DNA from: Solanum dulcamara
Lineage: Eukaryota > Streptophyta > Magnoliopsida > Solanales > Solanaceae
DNA: 64,000 nt
Reading direction: 5' to 3'
NCBI RefSeq assembly: GCF_947179165.1
Contig: NC_077245.1
Location: 40,975,286-41,039,285, forward strand
Shown: in pieces, positions 53,072-63,950 of the stretch
Position numbering within the stretch: position 1 is the stretch's first letter
Layout: the number at the start of each line of letters is the position of its first letter
Notes under the pieces: generated by a model
What the model was told of the DNA's origin: nothing
Seen by the model: the letters and a program-made list of their open reading frames with translations, nothing else
Database searches by the model: none
Position numbers and translations under genes: made by a program

Positions 53072-55973
53072 TATCACGACCCATCCCCGTAGGCCGTGAC
53101 TAGGGTCCGACTTGGACTCCTGTATACCTATCTATCAGCTGTGGTCAAGTCAGATTATAGATACGTAATGCATATAAATCAAGTGTAGTCAAACCGGACT
53201 ACAAACAACATGATAGGTACATAAGAACCCCCATAGGTCATAACATTTCATATATCTATAGCCTCTTTCATTTGTATCATAACATGAAAGGGCACACAAG
53301 CCAACAAGGCTGCCATAACATAATAACATATACCATACATCATGTAGAACCAGATGAACCAAATTGACATACACAACCCACATATATATATCTGCAGACC
53401 TCTAAAATATTAACGACAATATATGACGGGATAGGGCCCCCATCGTACCACTGAATAGACAAAACAATTTTATACATCGGTGGTCAGTATTAAAAACCTA
53501 GTCTTTGATATAATGGAGCCTCTTCCAGTTGAGATGAGCGGAATCCTAAGCTGACGGACTCCCAAAACCTGTATCTGTACCTGCAGCATGAAACGCAGCC
53601 CCTCGAGAAAAAAGGGGTCAGTACGACATATGTACTGAGTATGTAGAAACATAATGTATCACAACTGGAAGCATATCTGAAATAGAGAAGCAGGGGATAA
53701 AATGTTAAATCAGAAACCCGTACCTGTACTCTGTGAATTACAAAAGCATGCATGTTCAAATTATACCATATAGACGGCCCTACCAGGGATCCGATAAATA
53801 CATCTGTAAAACCATCATAGGCCCTGTGCCATCACTATCTTATTACAACATATCATCATATATATACATAACTGCCCTGGCCCTCTAGTGAAGGACTCAT
53901 AGTCTCATTTTCATACCAAGTACATATCAAGAGAAGGGAGAGATAGCTTTCCACACACTACTTCTTGACACATAGAAGCCTTAACAGGCAATACTTAATT
54001 CTTACAGAAGTTCCAATACTAAGCAGTGGATAGGGGTTATGAGGCGTACTTGAGGTTCTAGGAATGGAATTACCCCCATATTTCACATACAATTCACTTA
54101 CGGCTAAGACACGGCAAAAGGAAAGAAAGATAGCTTTACATACTTATGCCAAAAACATGCCAAGAGAAAGCTTCACATACTTATTCCAAAAATATGCCAA
54201 GAGAAAGCTTCACATGCTTATTCCAAAAATATGTCAAGAGAAAGCTTCACATACTTCATATAGGTTACTCTTCGCCACGTTCGCCTCGTCGTCCTTTGAA
54301 CCTATTAAACACAGAAGTAATACAAATATCAACCACTCTTGACTTTCCAACACCTTAAGTTACACCCTAGTAGTCATGGAACATATTTCCTTGTTCATCT
54401 CCTCGACTAGTTCTTTAATTAGTTAGGGCGTTAACGAAAATTGGGCAGCACCTCCCCTATAATGTGCCCTATACAAATTTCCAATTTCACTCCTAATACC
54501 TACATCCAACCCACAACAACAACCTGCAGCATATGTTTAATAAATTCACATCAACAATATACAACATAAACTCCAAACGATTCGCTCGAAACTACGATAC
54601 CAAACTAAGGTTTCTAGTTTCCGTTTTGCAAAACCTTTAACCGTACGAAGCGAGGGGTCGTGTGGATGCAACCATTATCTCTACCACCTCCTTTAGGACA
54701 CTTTTAGGCCCTACAACACACCACCACACGACCAGCAACAGCCCCCACACGTACAACGCCTCATTTTGATTACAATTTAGTTTGTCTCGAACGTCAAGCA
54801 TATTTATGATATTTCCACATTTCCAGCCACTTACACAACATATAATATACGTCATAACAACACCATAAGCTTCAAATTGAAAGGAAAGATCTTACCTTTC
54901 CCGAAATTGGCCAAAACTCGCCAAAACTCACTTCGGAAACCTCTTTGATGTGCTGAAATGGAGCAGACTGTTTGTACCACTTCTCCGCTGCCCCAAATTG
55001 GAATTTTTGTTATCAAACACCATTATATAACTGCTTGACAGTCCAAATAATTAATTCACGGAATAAAAGTCGGAGGCTTACCTAGGCAACCCCAAACCCG
55101 TAGCCCCTCTAGCTTGTTCTCTCAAGCTTTTCTTTCAACTTTCTTCCAAGTTTCTAAGTGTAAAGATGACTATATGGTTCTATAGGCATTTTAACACACA
55201 TATATACATATCCATGTGGTCGAGGAACCCCGTAGATAATTAATTCACAGAGGAAAAATTGGAACTCACCTTGAATTCCTTGGCCTAGGCCGTAGGTGCT
55301 CTCTTTTTCTCTCTTAAACTTTTTTCTAAGTTTCCTTGGCTTAATGTTTAAGGATCAACTGAAAGTGAAGATTAGTCACAACATATACATATATATAGGT
55401 GGTCCTAGGAGGTGACATGTGTCAGCCCCTAAGGGGGACACATGTCCAGCCCCTATTGGGCCACCGCATCCATGCACTCAAGGAGAGGCTGCCACATGGC
55501 AGTGGGGCCCACCTCCCCTAGCAGGTGGGTCACCTATTTTACCCCAAGCAAGTGCGTCACCTACTTTACCCCAAGAAAGTGCGTCACCTGCTTGCTTGAG
55601 GTGCTGCCACATGTCACTCTTTCATTGGCTGCCATGTGTCATCTTTTCCCTTTCCTCGTAGATTCGTAATCTTATCTTATTTTAAGAGTCTATGTAATCC
55701 ATGCTACGCAAGTTTGGTATGTCCTCAAATAACTCAAGTTTGTAAGACTTCTAAGTTAGTAGCTTTCGTAGGTAAATCGAGTCCTACGACTCATTACTTG
55801 GCCTCCAATTCCTTCCGGATTCTTATGTCTCTTTTTCCAACCTTCTCTACTATGGGGTATCACATTCTCCCCTCCTTAGAGTCGTTTGATAGTGTCTGGA
55901 CAGTAGGGGTCTCATGGCCACTTTCAAGAAGACTAGAAACACGTTTCAAGGTTCAAAAATGCAGGGTGTAACA
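53072..55973 (-). repeat. E2 5' LTR (2902 bp, internally deleted)
   Basis: Same family as 42047-45516 but about 570 bp shorter. After AGTGAAGGACTC (53900) it jumps to ATAGTCTCATTTTCATACC, skipping what is 42872-43449 in the other LTR. All five CACGTG-equivalent sites are altered. Confidence 0.9.
55383..55640 (-). promoter_or_regulatory. Decayed G-box cluster in E2 5' LTR
   Basis: The five equivalents read GACATGTGTC, GACACATGTCC, CCACATGGC, CCACATGTC and CCATGTGTC: each has lost its CpG by C-to-T or G-to-A. The TATA-like ATATATATGTATATG (minus strand, about 55383-55397) is kept. Confidence 0.75.
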
Positions 55974-55978
55974 GTATT

Positions 55979-57669
55979 GCTAATATCATAAATTTCTATT
56001 TATTAGTATACACAGGATTTCATACATTGACTAATGACATAACTATTCCTTAAATCCTTCTCAAGATATTTCTCATTTTTCAAAATTAAAGAGTGTGGAA
56101 GGTATTTTTATAAATAATTTTTTTATAGAAGTTATGTCATGCATTTTATTTTTAATATACTAAATTAAACATTGCATAAGAAATAACTTTTACATAATTA
56201 TATAAATATTACTAATATGTACAATATTAATATATTTTATTCAATATTATTTTTATACACACTATGAAGTAAAGTTAACTCGTGTGTCAAAATAAAAAGA
56301 GTGTACGAGCATAGGCACCTGGCTACAAACAGATTAAAGAAAAAGCTACTATGTATTTACTAACATGACTTTATCAACTGTCATACTTGTTGAAACATAA
56401 AATGCATTAAAAGTTTACCAAATTCACAGAAATATCAAAGGCATAAAAAATAATTAAGTTATAAAATAAATGGTGTATATGTCTTCTAAAAGCAACCAGT
56501 ATTGGATACTTTTGAACATTCAAAAAGTTCTCAAGGTTTACTTAATTTATACAAAGACCAAAGGTATATGAAGTAATAAAGCAAAAATTGAAGGGCATAT
56601 AAATCTTTAAAGAAATGGCTTCATCAATTATCTATCTGAAGAGATTCAAGCAGAATTAAATAGAATCAATTGGTATGTTGTTCCAATTGAAGAATAATAC
56701 ACACGCTACTCAATCAAAGTACAATCTATTTGAGTAAACAAATTTGTAAATCCCATAATTACACCTTGGCTAAGAAGCAGGCATATCATCCCTCACCTGC
56801 TTCGTAGACTTATACTATATAGAATGTTGTAAGTTATCCCTAACCAATTATATCACATATAATTCCTAAGCTATATTGCCATGCCTCTAGTCTACATCCT
56901 AGGTGTGGTCGTTACTCTAATATTTTTGTTCGTCCCAAGCGAACCATTGGCCTAGTTGACTATTAAGTGGAAGACTAAACATACATACGGAAGCTTAAAT
57001 AGATGAGTAGTTAAATCATTTAAAGAATACCTTATGCAACTGTTTGAAAATACTCAATGATATAGGTGATAAAATGTTTAAAACATCTCAAAGCTGAAAA
57101 CTGATCTAACTCCCTATACTGTCTATAAAATCTACTGTCTGAGGATAGGTTATGGGACAAGACCAACGGCTAAAATATACTAATGAATAATAATACTGAA
57201 AAGAATAATTAAAAGGAGCTCTTCTTAAGCAGGGAGGTCTCACCAAAGGTCGATGAAGATGTGATCTCAATGGAACACTTATTGATGATCCTGAGCACCT
57301 GTATTTGCATCATAAATTGATGCAGCATCGAATGACATCAGTACATGAAATGTACGGTATATAATAAGGTTGAATGAAATAACTGAGCTAAACTAAACAC
57401 ATGCTAAAAAGGAATACTGAAATAGCTTGACTAAAAGTAAAGCATGCAAGTGTAATGAAAACATGTACAGTTGTAGGTAATGCAATGTATAAGTTCTAAA
57501 ATAGTAACTTTACTTTTCTTGGGGAGTTTTAATCGACAACCATCACTATGAGCTTCTTGATGATGCAATGTCTAGCCCACGCTGCTAGAGCCATCCAGTA
57601 CTTTGTCAGAGTAAAAGACAACAAAACTAAACTTATGAATCCATCTGAAAGCCCTTATCAAGGGCTGAG
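55979..57669. other. AT-rich spacer, possible decayed LTR
   Basis: 55979-56640 is very AT-rich without features. From about 56700 to 57669, phrases such as GACATCAGTACATGAAATGT and alternating LTR-like composition suggest an old gypsy LTR. Ends cannot be located. No coding signal. Confidence 0.35.
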
Positions 57670-59253
57670 TGTCATGACTCAAGCTGGACTCTAGACGTGA
57701 CACATCAATTTGAAGCCCGAGAGATAGTAACCAAGCCTCTTATCATAGCATAATTATGATAATAAAAAAAGTCAATGTGGAAGACAAGCCTCATCATAGA
57801 AATCTTGATAAAGGAGAATCACAAACATAACATATGAAATGAACAAAATCATACTAGTCTAGTCTGATAAGCCTCTACTAATATAGATGGGGGCATAGGA
57901 CAAATCCCAACTTACCCACAAAATATGAAATAACATGAGTTTGAAATAAAAGATGACATAAGCGGTTGCATCCTCGAAATATGAGGACCCACCAAAACAC
58001 TGTAGTTTCAATAGCAATCCGTACTAGCCACGAGAATGGGCAAGAACATCCTGACCTATATTATAAAATAATATATGCAATAGAGTATGCGTTACTACAT
58101 GAAATGTACTAAGATGGAGAATATGCGATGCATGACGTAAATTATAATAATGCAATGACCAAGCTAAATATAGTTAAAACATTTAAATGCATCATTTGAA
58201 TCATAAAACATGGTCAATGCAAACTCGTAAGAAAATCATGATCAAACATAGCATAGAGGAGTCATAAACTATAGAAGAGTCATAAAACTTTGTGATAGAT
58301 ACCATTAACCGACATAAATCATAAGAGCTATATCATAGAGTCTAGTTTCTTCCCCACACCGAAAAGAGATTGTCTCACTTGCCAAGGTAAGGACCATTTA
58401 CATGAGCTATATGTGGATCCACTAGCTTAATATTAGACTTATCCATTTAGAACATCCTATGGTGGCACGTAGTTATGGGATCTAGGTGATTTCTCCTAGT
58501 TCACTCGATGCTAAGTAAACTCTCAACAACAATATCAATCAAAATCATAGAATAGTCATGGAAAATGATAATAAGATTATAAGACCAAATTCATCATAGA
58601 TACTTTGAAAATCATAAGAATAGCTCCTTAAATCATATCATGAACCTCGGCCCAATCAAGCCATAAGTGATACTTAATTAAAAGCATCTAGATCATGATA
58701 AGTTTTTCATATAAAATCACACTTAACTTTAAGTGGCTAAATCATGAAAAACCTTCATGATGAGATTACTTTCCTTCCGAATTAAACCTTAGTTTCATAA
58801 GATTATATTAATACTTTATCTAAAAGCATTCTTGAAATCAAAAATCATAAATTCATGATGCATGTGAAATCTCGAATCATGTTTAGTCATAAAATAGACA
58901 TAATTCATAAGTTCATGTAAAACATCTTGAAATTATATAATTAACATCAATTCATTCATAATAAGATCATTGAAGATGAGTAAAAGCATAATTGAATGAA
59001 CCCAATGCTAAATCATCAAAACCCTAGAACAATTGGATTGAAATTTATAGGGAAAATGAGAGAAATCTTTGGGACTCCATGGATGAAAATGATCCACGGA
59101 TGAAATTTCCACATATCTTACTGAATTCTAGCTGGGAACTTAAAGAGGAGAATTGAATCTTGAAACCCTATCTTAGGAGAAAACCCTTTAGAGAGAAAAC
59201 CTTGATGCCTTAGATGATTCTGAGAGAATTAGAGGGAATGAGGACTAGTTATA
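57670..59253 (-). mobile_element. Gypsy LTR family A, cut by another LTR
   Basis: The plus strand starts TGTCATGACTCAAGCTGG and follows the E1 LTR (GGGGGCATAGGACAAATCCC, TTGCCAAGGTAAGGACC, AATGATCCACGGATGAAATT) up to GGACTAGTTATA at 59253. There an inverted LTR of the E2 family begins. The rest of the LTR should reappear beyond the window. Confidence 0.82.
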
Positions 59254-60317
59254 TGTTACACCCCCACACTTTTAAACTCGGAATATCTCATAAGTTCCTT
59301 AGACATTATCATGTGAGCCGGATACTCTAAGACACTATCAAACGACTCTAAAGAAGGGAGAATGTGATACCCCATAGTAGAGAAGGTTGGAAATAGAGTC
59401 ATAAGAATTCAGAAGGAATTGGAGGCTAAGTAATGAATCGTTGGACTCGATTTACCTACGTAAGCTACTAACTTGGAAGTCCTACATACTTAAGCTATTG
59501 GATTACGTACCAAGCTTGCGTAGCATGGATTACATAGTCTCTTAAGACAAGACGAGATTATGAACCCACGGAGGAGAGGAGAAGATGACACGTGGTAGTA
59601 AAAGGAGGTGCCATGTGGCAGCCTAGGAAAATTCCACGTGGCAGCAGGTGACCCACCTGATTGGGGTCAAGTAGGTGACCCACCTACTTGGGGGTGGGCC
59701 CCACCAAGGCACGTGGCATCCTTGGAGGCTAGGTGTGGATCCGTGGCCCAATAAGGTTTGACACGTGTCACCCTTAGGGGCTGACACGTGTCACTTCCTA
59801 AGGAACCATATATATGTATGTTAATGACTCTTAAGTCATTATGTATCCAAAAATCAGCCAAAACATAGAGAGAAAATGTGAGAGAAAGAGAGTACCTACG
59901 GCAGCTATGGTTTGGAAGAATTAAGGGTGAGTTCTTCACTTTTCCTCCGTAAATTAATTATCAATGGTGTTCCCTAAGCATGTGGATATGTATATATGTA
60001 TTTTACGAGGTTTACGGAACCAAAAATTCATCTTTACAATTGGAAACCTGGAAGAAAGGAAAAGAGAAAAATGTAGAGGGGCAAGGGAGGGAGCTATGGG
60101 TTTGCTCCAAGAAAGAAGTAAGGCCTGATTTCGTTTTGTGAATTAATTATTCAGGGTATACCACGTCTACATAATAGTGTTTAATGGCATAAAATTCCAA
60201 TTTGGGGCAGCGGAGAAGTAACACGAACAGCCCGCTCAATTTCAGCGCATTTGAAGAAGTTTCGAGTTGCGATTTGAATATTTTGGACAAATTCGGGTAA
60301 GGTAAGGTTTGTCCTTT
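59254..60317 (+). mobile_element. E2-family LTR in + orientation, first part
   Basis: It starts TGTTACACCCCCACAC, the reverse complement of the E2 LTR end. It includes five CACGTG boxes (59589, 59635, 59710, 59762, 59785) followed by CATATATATGTATG (59807-59820). It is interrupted at 60317 by an L1-type insertion and resumes at 63938. Confidence 0.88.
59589..59820 (+). promoter_or_regulatory. LTR promoter-like module, intact (five G-boxes plus TATA)
   Basis: CACGTG at 59589-59594, 59635-59640, 59710-59715, 59762-59767 and 59785-59790. The last two are in GACACGTGTC palindromes just upstream of CCATATATATGTATG. This is the best preserved of the four copies. Promoter role is inferred from layout. 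Confidence 0.6.
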
Positions 60318-61109
60318 TTTTTTTATGGGAACAGACCCTACACGAGGCTCCCACCTCTCGTGCACAGTCAGGGGTTGAGCAGCACCCCCAAGACTTATCA
60401 TAAATAAAATTAAAGAAAAATACACGAAGGGGGACATAAACCTTACCTCCAAACTTAGGATGGTTCATGAGTCAGCCGACCTACTCAGGTCGGCCTACTC
60501 AACCCCATTACTAGATGGAAAGCGATAAACCTATGGGATGACTCCTCCCGATACAAGTCGACTAAGAAAGCATAAATGAGGGAGACTCTCCCCTTCCATG
60601 AGAAAACAAGAAAGTAACCTACACTAGTCCTATTCAACTACGCTACATATCATACATAGCTAAATTGAAGAAGAACAAGTATATGAACCTTCTATCTCGC
60701 ATGGGGTGAGGAGGTTCTGTTCATCTTTGCCCTTTTTAGTCTTGTCATACCAAGTAAGTCCAAATGGAAGGGTGCATCCACATCAAGATCATGTATATAT
60801 TAGTTAGGGAGGATTATAGGAGAGGAAATATATTGAGCTGTAGCAACCAGCAGCCTTGGAGTTGTTGTTGATAAAATATTGGCACTGACTTTTTGCATGC
60901 TGCATTTTGAAGGTGTTGCAGCTCTGATGTGTGCACCTGCTTGGAAGCTCCTCTGATGTTGCCTTGCATATTGGAGTGTTCCAGCCAGTAGTGTAGCCTG
61001 CACTCAAACAAGTAACCCACCAAGGATTCCAAGTAGCTTGGCTGCCATAGGACTGCTGCAAACAATGAAGCATAGTAGCTGGCATGTATGGATTGTTGGA
61101 GAGTGTTGG

Positions 61110-61930
61110 GGAGGCCTTAGCATGCCAGTCTTTAGTCTCCCTTCGTTTGAAGCTCTGTAAACCTACACCTACAAGAGGCCAAAGAAACAGACAAATGTAG
61201 GATATGTAAAGGCTGCTGTAAATCTATAACCCATTCCTTATGGCCTCTTTTGCTGAAGTGGTAGGCTGCTTGTTGTTGCATGTTATACTCCAAAATAGAT
61301 CCTTCATTGTGATGAGGATCAGCTCCTTGGGATACCTGCACAGACAAACAAACCCAGAGCAACACACAAACAAACAATTCTGCAAGCTGCTGTAACTAGT
61401 ATTATTGACTTGTAGTTGCTCCTTGTGTGCTGCATATAGGTGGGGAAGATGATGGATGATGTTGGCAGCTGATGAATTGAGAAGCAATGTTTTCTCAAAT
61501 TTGGATCTGTAGCTGGGGTGCAAGAGTGTTGCTGCAGGTGTTGAAGTATGGAAATTGGTATGGATGGATTGTTGATGTGTTGATGAGTTCCCAGCATACC
61601 AGGCTGTTGTCTCCCTTTGTTTGAGACTCTGAGAACCTGCATAAGCAGTTAGTAAAGAAACAAACAAATGTGGGGGATGGATAGGCTGGTGTAGGTCTGT
61701 GTGCAGTTCCTTGTTGCTTCCATAGTAGTAGTGGTTAAGATGCTTGTTGGTGCAAGTTTCACAGAAAAGGAGACCCTTCCTGGTGAACAGGTTCAGCTCC
61801 TTAGAATACCTGCACAGATAATCAAAAACAAATAACACACTACCAAACAAATCTGCAAGCTGCTGTAACTTGTACTATTAAATTGTAGTTGTTCCTTGTG
61901 TGCTGCAGGTTGGAATTCTTATTCTTGGCT
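61110..61930 (-). repeat. ~475-bp diverged tandem duplication in the L1 3' region
   Basis: The units at about 61110-61440 and 61585-61920 share GTCTCCCTTYGTTTGA, CAGCTCCTTRGRATACCTGC, ACAAACAAATGTRGGRGATG and TTGTTCCTTGTGTGCTGCA. The offset is about 474 bp. Confidence 0.75.
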
Positions 61931-62421
61931 TGTCTTCTTTGAAGATGTTGCTACTTGTTGGTGCAGCTGCTTAGTGGTTGTGTCTCTCCACAGTTGAATC
62001 CTGCACAAATAAAGAAACCAGAAGCAAGCAAATGACCACCCAACCATGGCTCCTGCAGTACCCTGTCCATGGTTGCTGCACTTGGTTTGGTTGTTGATGA
62101 CCCTATTATTGTTTGCATAGTTGTTGTAGTTAGGATGTTTGATGTTGTATAGTACACCTATTGTTGCTGCACAAATACTCCCACTCACACACCAACACTT
62201 ATGTTTGATCTCCAAAGTTGTTGCTCTGCAGCTGCACCCTGGCCATGATGAGTACTTTGTTGGATTGTTCAGCTGAGGTATGTTTTTCCTGTTGGCTTTC
62301 CACAGATGCTGTATATGTCTTTGTTGCTGACTGACACCTTCACAACTAAGGCAACAAGAAAAAACAAAGCAAACATCCAAAAAAGGCTCCTGAGTTTCTG
62401 AAGTTTCTGCAATTCTGAGAG

Positions 62422-62860
62422 TTAAGCCGGCTAACTTTTTCAAGGTCGCTCGACTAAAGTCTCCAATTATATGTTTGAGCTGAAACTTATTAGGGTTTGC
62501 AATTACTATATTTGCTGTAGTCCTGCAATATTTGGAGGCCTTTTCCACAAGCTGGAAGCTCCAAATTGCAAATTGCTCCCTCATTATGCTTAAGTCGTCT
62601 AACTTTTTCAAGGTCGCTCGACTAACGTCTCCAATTATCCGTTTGAGCTGAAACTTCTTGGGCTTTGCAATTACTATATTTTCTGTAGTCCTGCAACATT
62701 TGGAGGCCTGGAAACTCCAAATTGCAAATTGCTCCCTCATTAGGCTTAAGTCGGCTAACTTTTACAAGGTCGCTCGACTAACGTCTCCAATTATCCATTT
62801 GAGCTGAAACTTCTTGGTCTTTGCATATACTGTATTTGTTGTAATACTGCACAAGCTGGA
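62422..62860 (-). repeat. Three tandem 156-168-bp units in the L1 3' region
   Basis: Unit starts near 62422, 62590 and 62746 read TTAAGYCGKCTAACTTTT, followed by CAAGGTCGCTCGACTAA and CTCCAATTAT. The middle unit lacks about 12 bp and the third is partial. They give a repeated FQLKRIIGDVSRATLKKL on the minus strand, which I take as a by-product. Confidence 0.85.
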
Positions 62861-62919
62861 GTCATTTTGATTTTGCATGGTGTATTTGTTGAGGATTGTT
62901 GATTGCTTCTGGGCTCTGC

Positions 62920-62985
62920 TGTTGCTGTTGAGTTGCTGCTGCTGTTGCTCAGTTGCTGTCACTGTTGCTGCTGTAGTATGGCCTA
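62920..62985. repeat. TGC/TTG trinucleotide microsatellite
   Basis: Degenerate TGCTGTTGCTGTTGAGTTGC run; it reads as Gln-rich on the minus strand. Confidence 0.8.
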
Positions 62986-63284
62986 TGTTGTTGAGGTATT
63001 GGTGCAAGAACTCCAAACTCAGCTGCTGCAAGTCCAACCCAAGGCTCAAAGTAGCATGATACCTGAAGTGAATTGCAATTGTTGGCTGATATGTTTCTGA
63101 TTTGCAGGTACCTGCACAATCACAAAGGAAAAGAAAATGGAAGATATATATTCTAATCCTTACCTCAAGGGGTAAGTTGATTATTCTAGGAAGACAATAA
63201 ACAAGGGAGACTCTCCCCTTTACAAAATTCCTATCTATGAATTTATACATAGGGAATTCTGTACTACAATTAATGATATACAAA

Positions 63285-63866
63285 TCAAGGAGGTTGTTTG
63301 ATCCTCTTCAGTTTTGTCCTCCTAAAGTTTGCCATCCCCATTTTGTCCAAGATGTAGTATCCTTTTGTTTCCTTAGGAAGCTGTTGAGCACTGTAGAATT
63401 GAACCATGCTGTCTACACTGTGGCTATGCTTGGAAAGTGTATCTGCAACAAAGTTAGCTTCCCTATAGGTGTGCTTACATTGAAAGAAATCCAGCATTAT
63501 GATCAGCTCCTGCAGGTTTGTGATGTAGTTCCTGATGGTCCAGAGAGATGTGATCTCTTGTTTTAGCCATTTCACAAGTAATTCAGAGTCAACCTCCAGT
63601 AGAACCCTGCTGTAGCCATGTTGAATACACCAGATAATGCCTATGACTACAACTTGTACCTCAGTTTGGTTTTTAGAACCAATTCCAAGTGGTGCAGCAA
63701 ATGCATAAAGGATGTTTCCTTTATGATCTCTTAGGATGCCCCCAGCTCCAATTCTTCCAGGATTATCCAAGGCACTTCCATCAGTATTCAATTTAACCAC
63801 ATGGTAAGCTGGTTTGTGCCAACTAACTTGGATGATTTTCAGCTCATGGTTGCAGCTTTCCACCAT
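63285..63866 (-). CDS. L1-type RNase H domain, intact reading frame (193 codons)
   Basis: KLNTDGSALDNPGRIGAGGI, LRDHKGNILYAFAAPLGIGS, QTEVQVVVIGIIWCIQHGYS, RVLLEVDSELLVKWLKQEI and HTYREANFVADTLSKHSH. The four acidic residues of the RNase H site fit Asp29, Glu69, Asp93 and Asp142 (from the first Met). The end DKMGMANFRRTKLKRIKQPP is the terminus of Solanaceae L1 polyproteins as I recall them. In-frame sequence upstream reads PSDWKKLIA and then meets TAG, so the first Met is not a natural start: this is the C-terminus of a truncated copy. A similar host RNase H-like protein is less likely given the TSD. Confidence 0.8.
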   Translation of the reverse strand: MVESCNHELKIIQVSWHKPAYHVVKLNTDGSALDNPGRIGAGGILRDHKGNILYAFAAPLGIGSKNQTEVQVVVIGIIWCIQHGYSRVLLEVDSELLVKWLKQEITSLWTIRNYITNLQELIIMLDFFQCKHTYREANFVADTLSKHSHSVDSMVQFYSAQQLPKETKGYYILDKMGMANFRRTKLKRIKQPP

Positions 63867-63950
63867 AGCTATTAGCTTCTTCCAGTCACTTGGCTAATTA
63901 ATGTAAGGGAAAGCTGTGAAGATCAGCATGTATAGTTAGGTTTGTCCTTT

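Larger units (their letters stand above)
42047..55973 (-). mobile_element. Chromovirus E2 with long LTRs, 5-bp TSD GTATT
   Basis: The minus-strand element has its 3' LTR at 42047-45516, internal region 45517-53071 and 5' LTR 53072-55973. Identical GTATT flanks at 42042-42046 and 55974-55978 prove both ends belong to one insertion. PBS and PPT are at the expected inner edges. A solo LTR of the same family lies inside. Without it the internal region is only about 4.3 kb, with a decayed pol C-terminus and no readable gag or RT. Confidence 0.93.
60318..63937 (-). mobile_element. L1-type LINE insertion, 5'-truncated, 13-bp TSD
   Basis: Flanked by AGGTTTGTCCTTT at 60305-60317 and 63938-63950, with poly(A) on the minus strand at the 60318 end. 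The LTR sequence runs on smoothly across the duplication. It contains only the RNase H end of the polyprotein, then almost 3 kb of non-coding, internally repeated 3' sequence. Confidence 0.9.

Noticed and set aside
61224..61850. 208-codon open frame on the minus strand
   Set aside because: It falls in the same repeated non-coding region; it has no domain and crosses a tandem duplication joint.
61919..62740. 273-codon open frame on the minus strand with internal repeats
   Set aside because: The repeats follow DNA-level tandem units in an L1 3' region; no known domain, and the frame differs between flanking parts.
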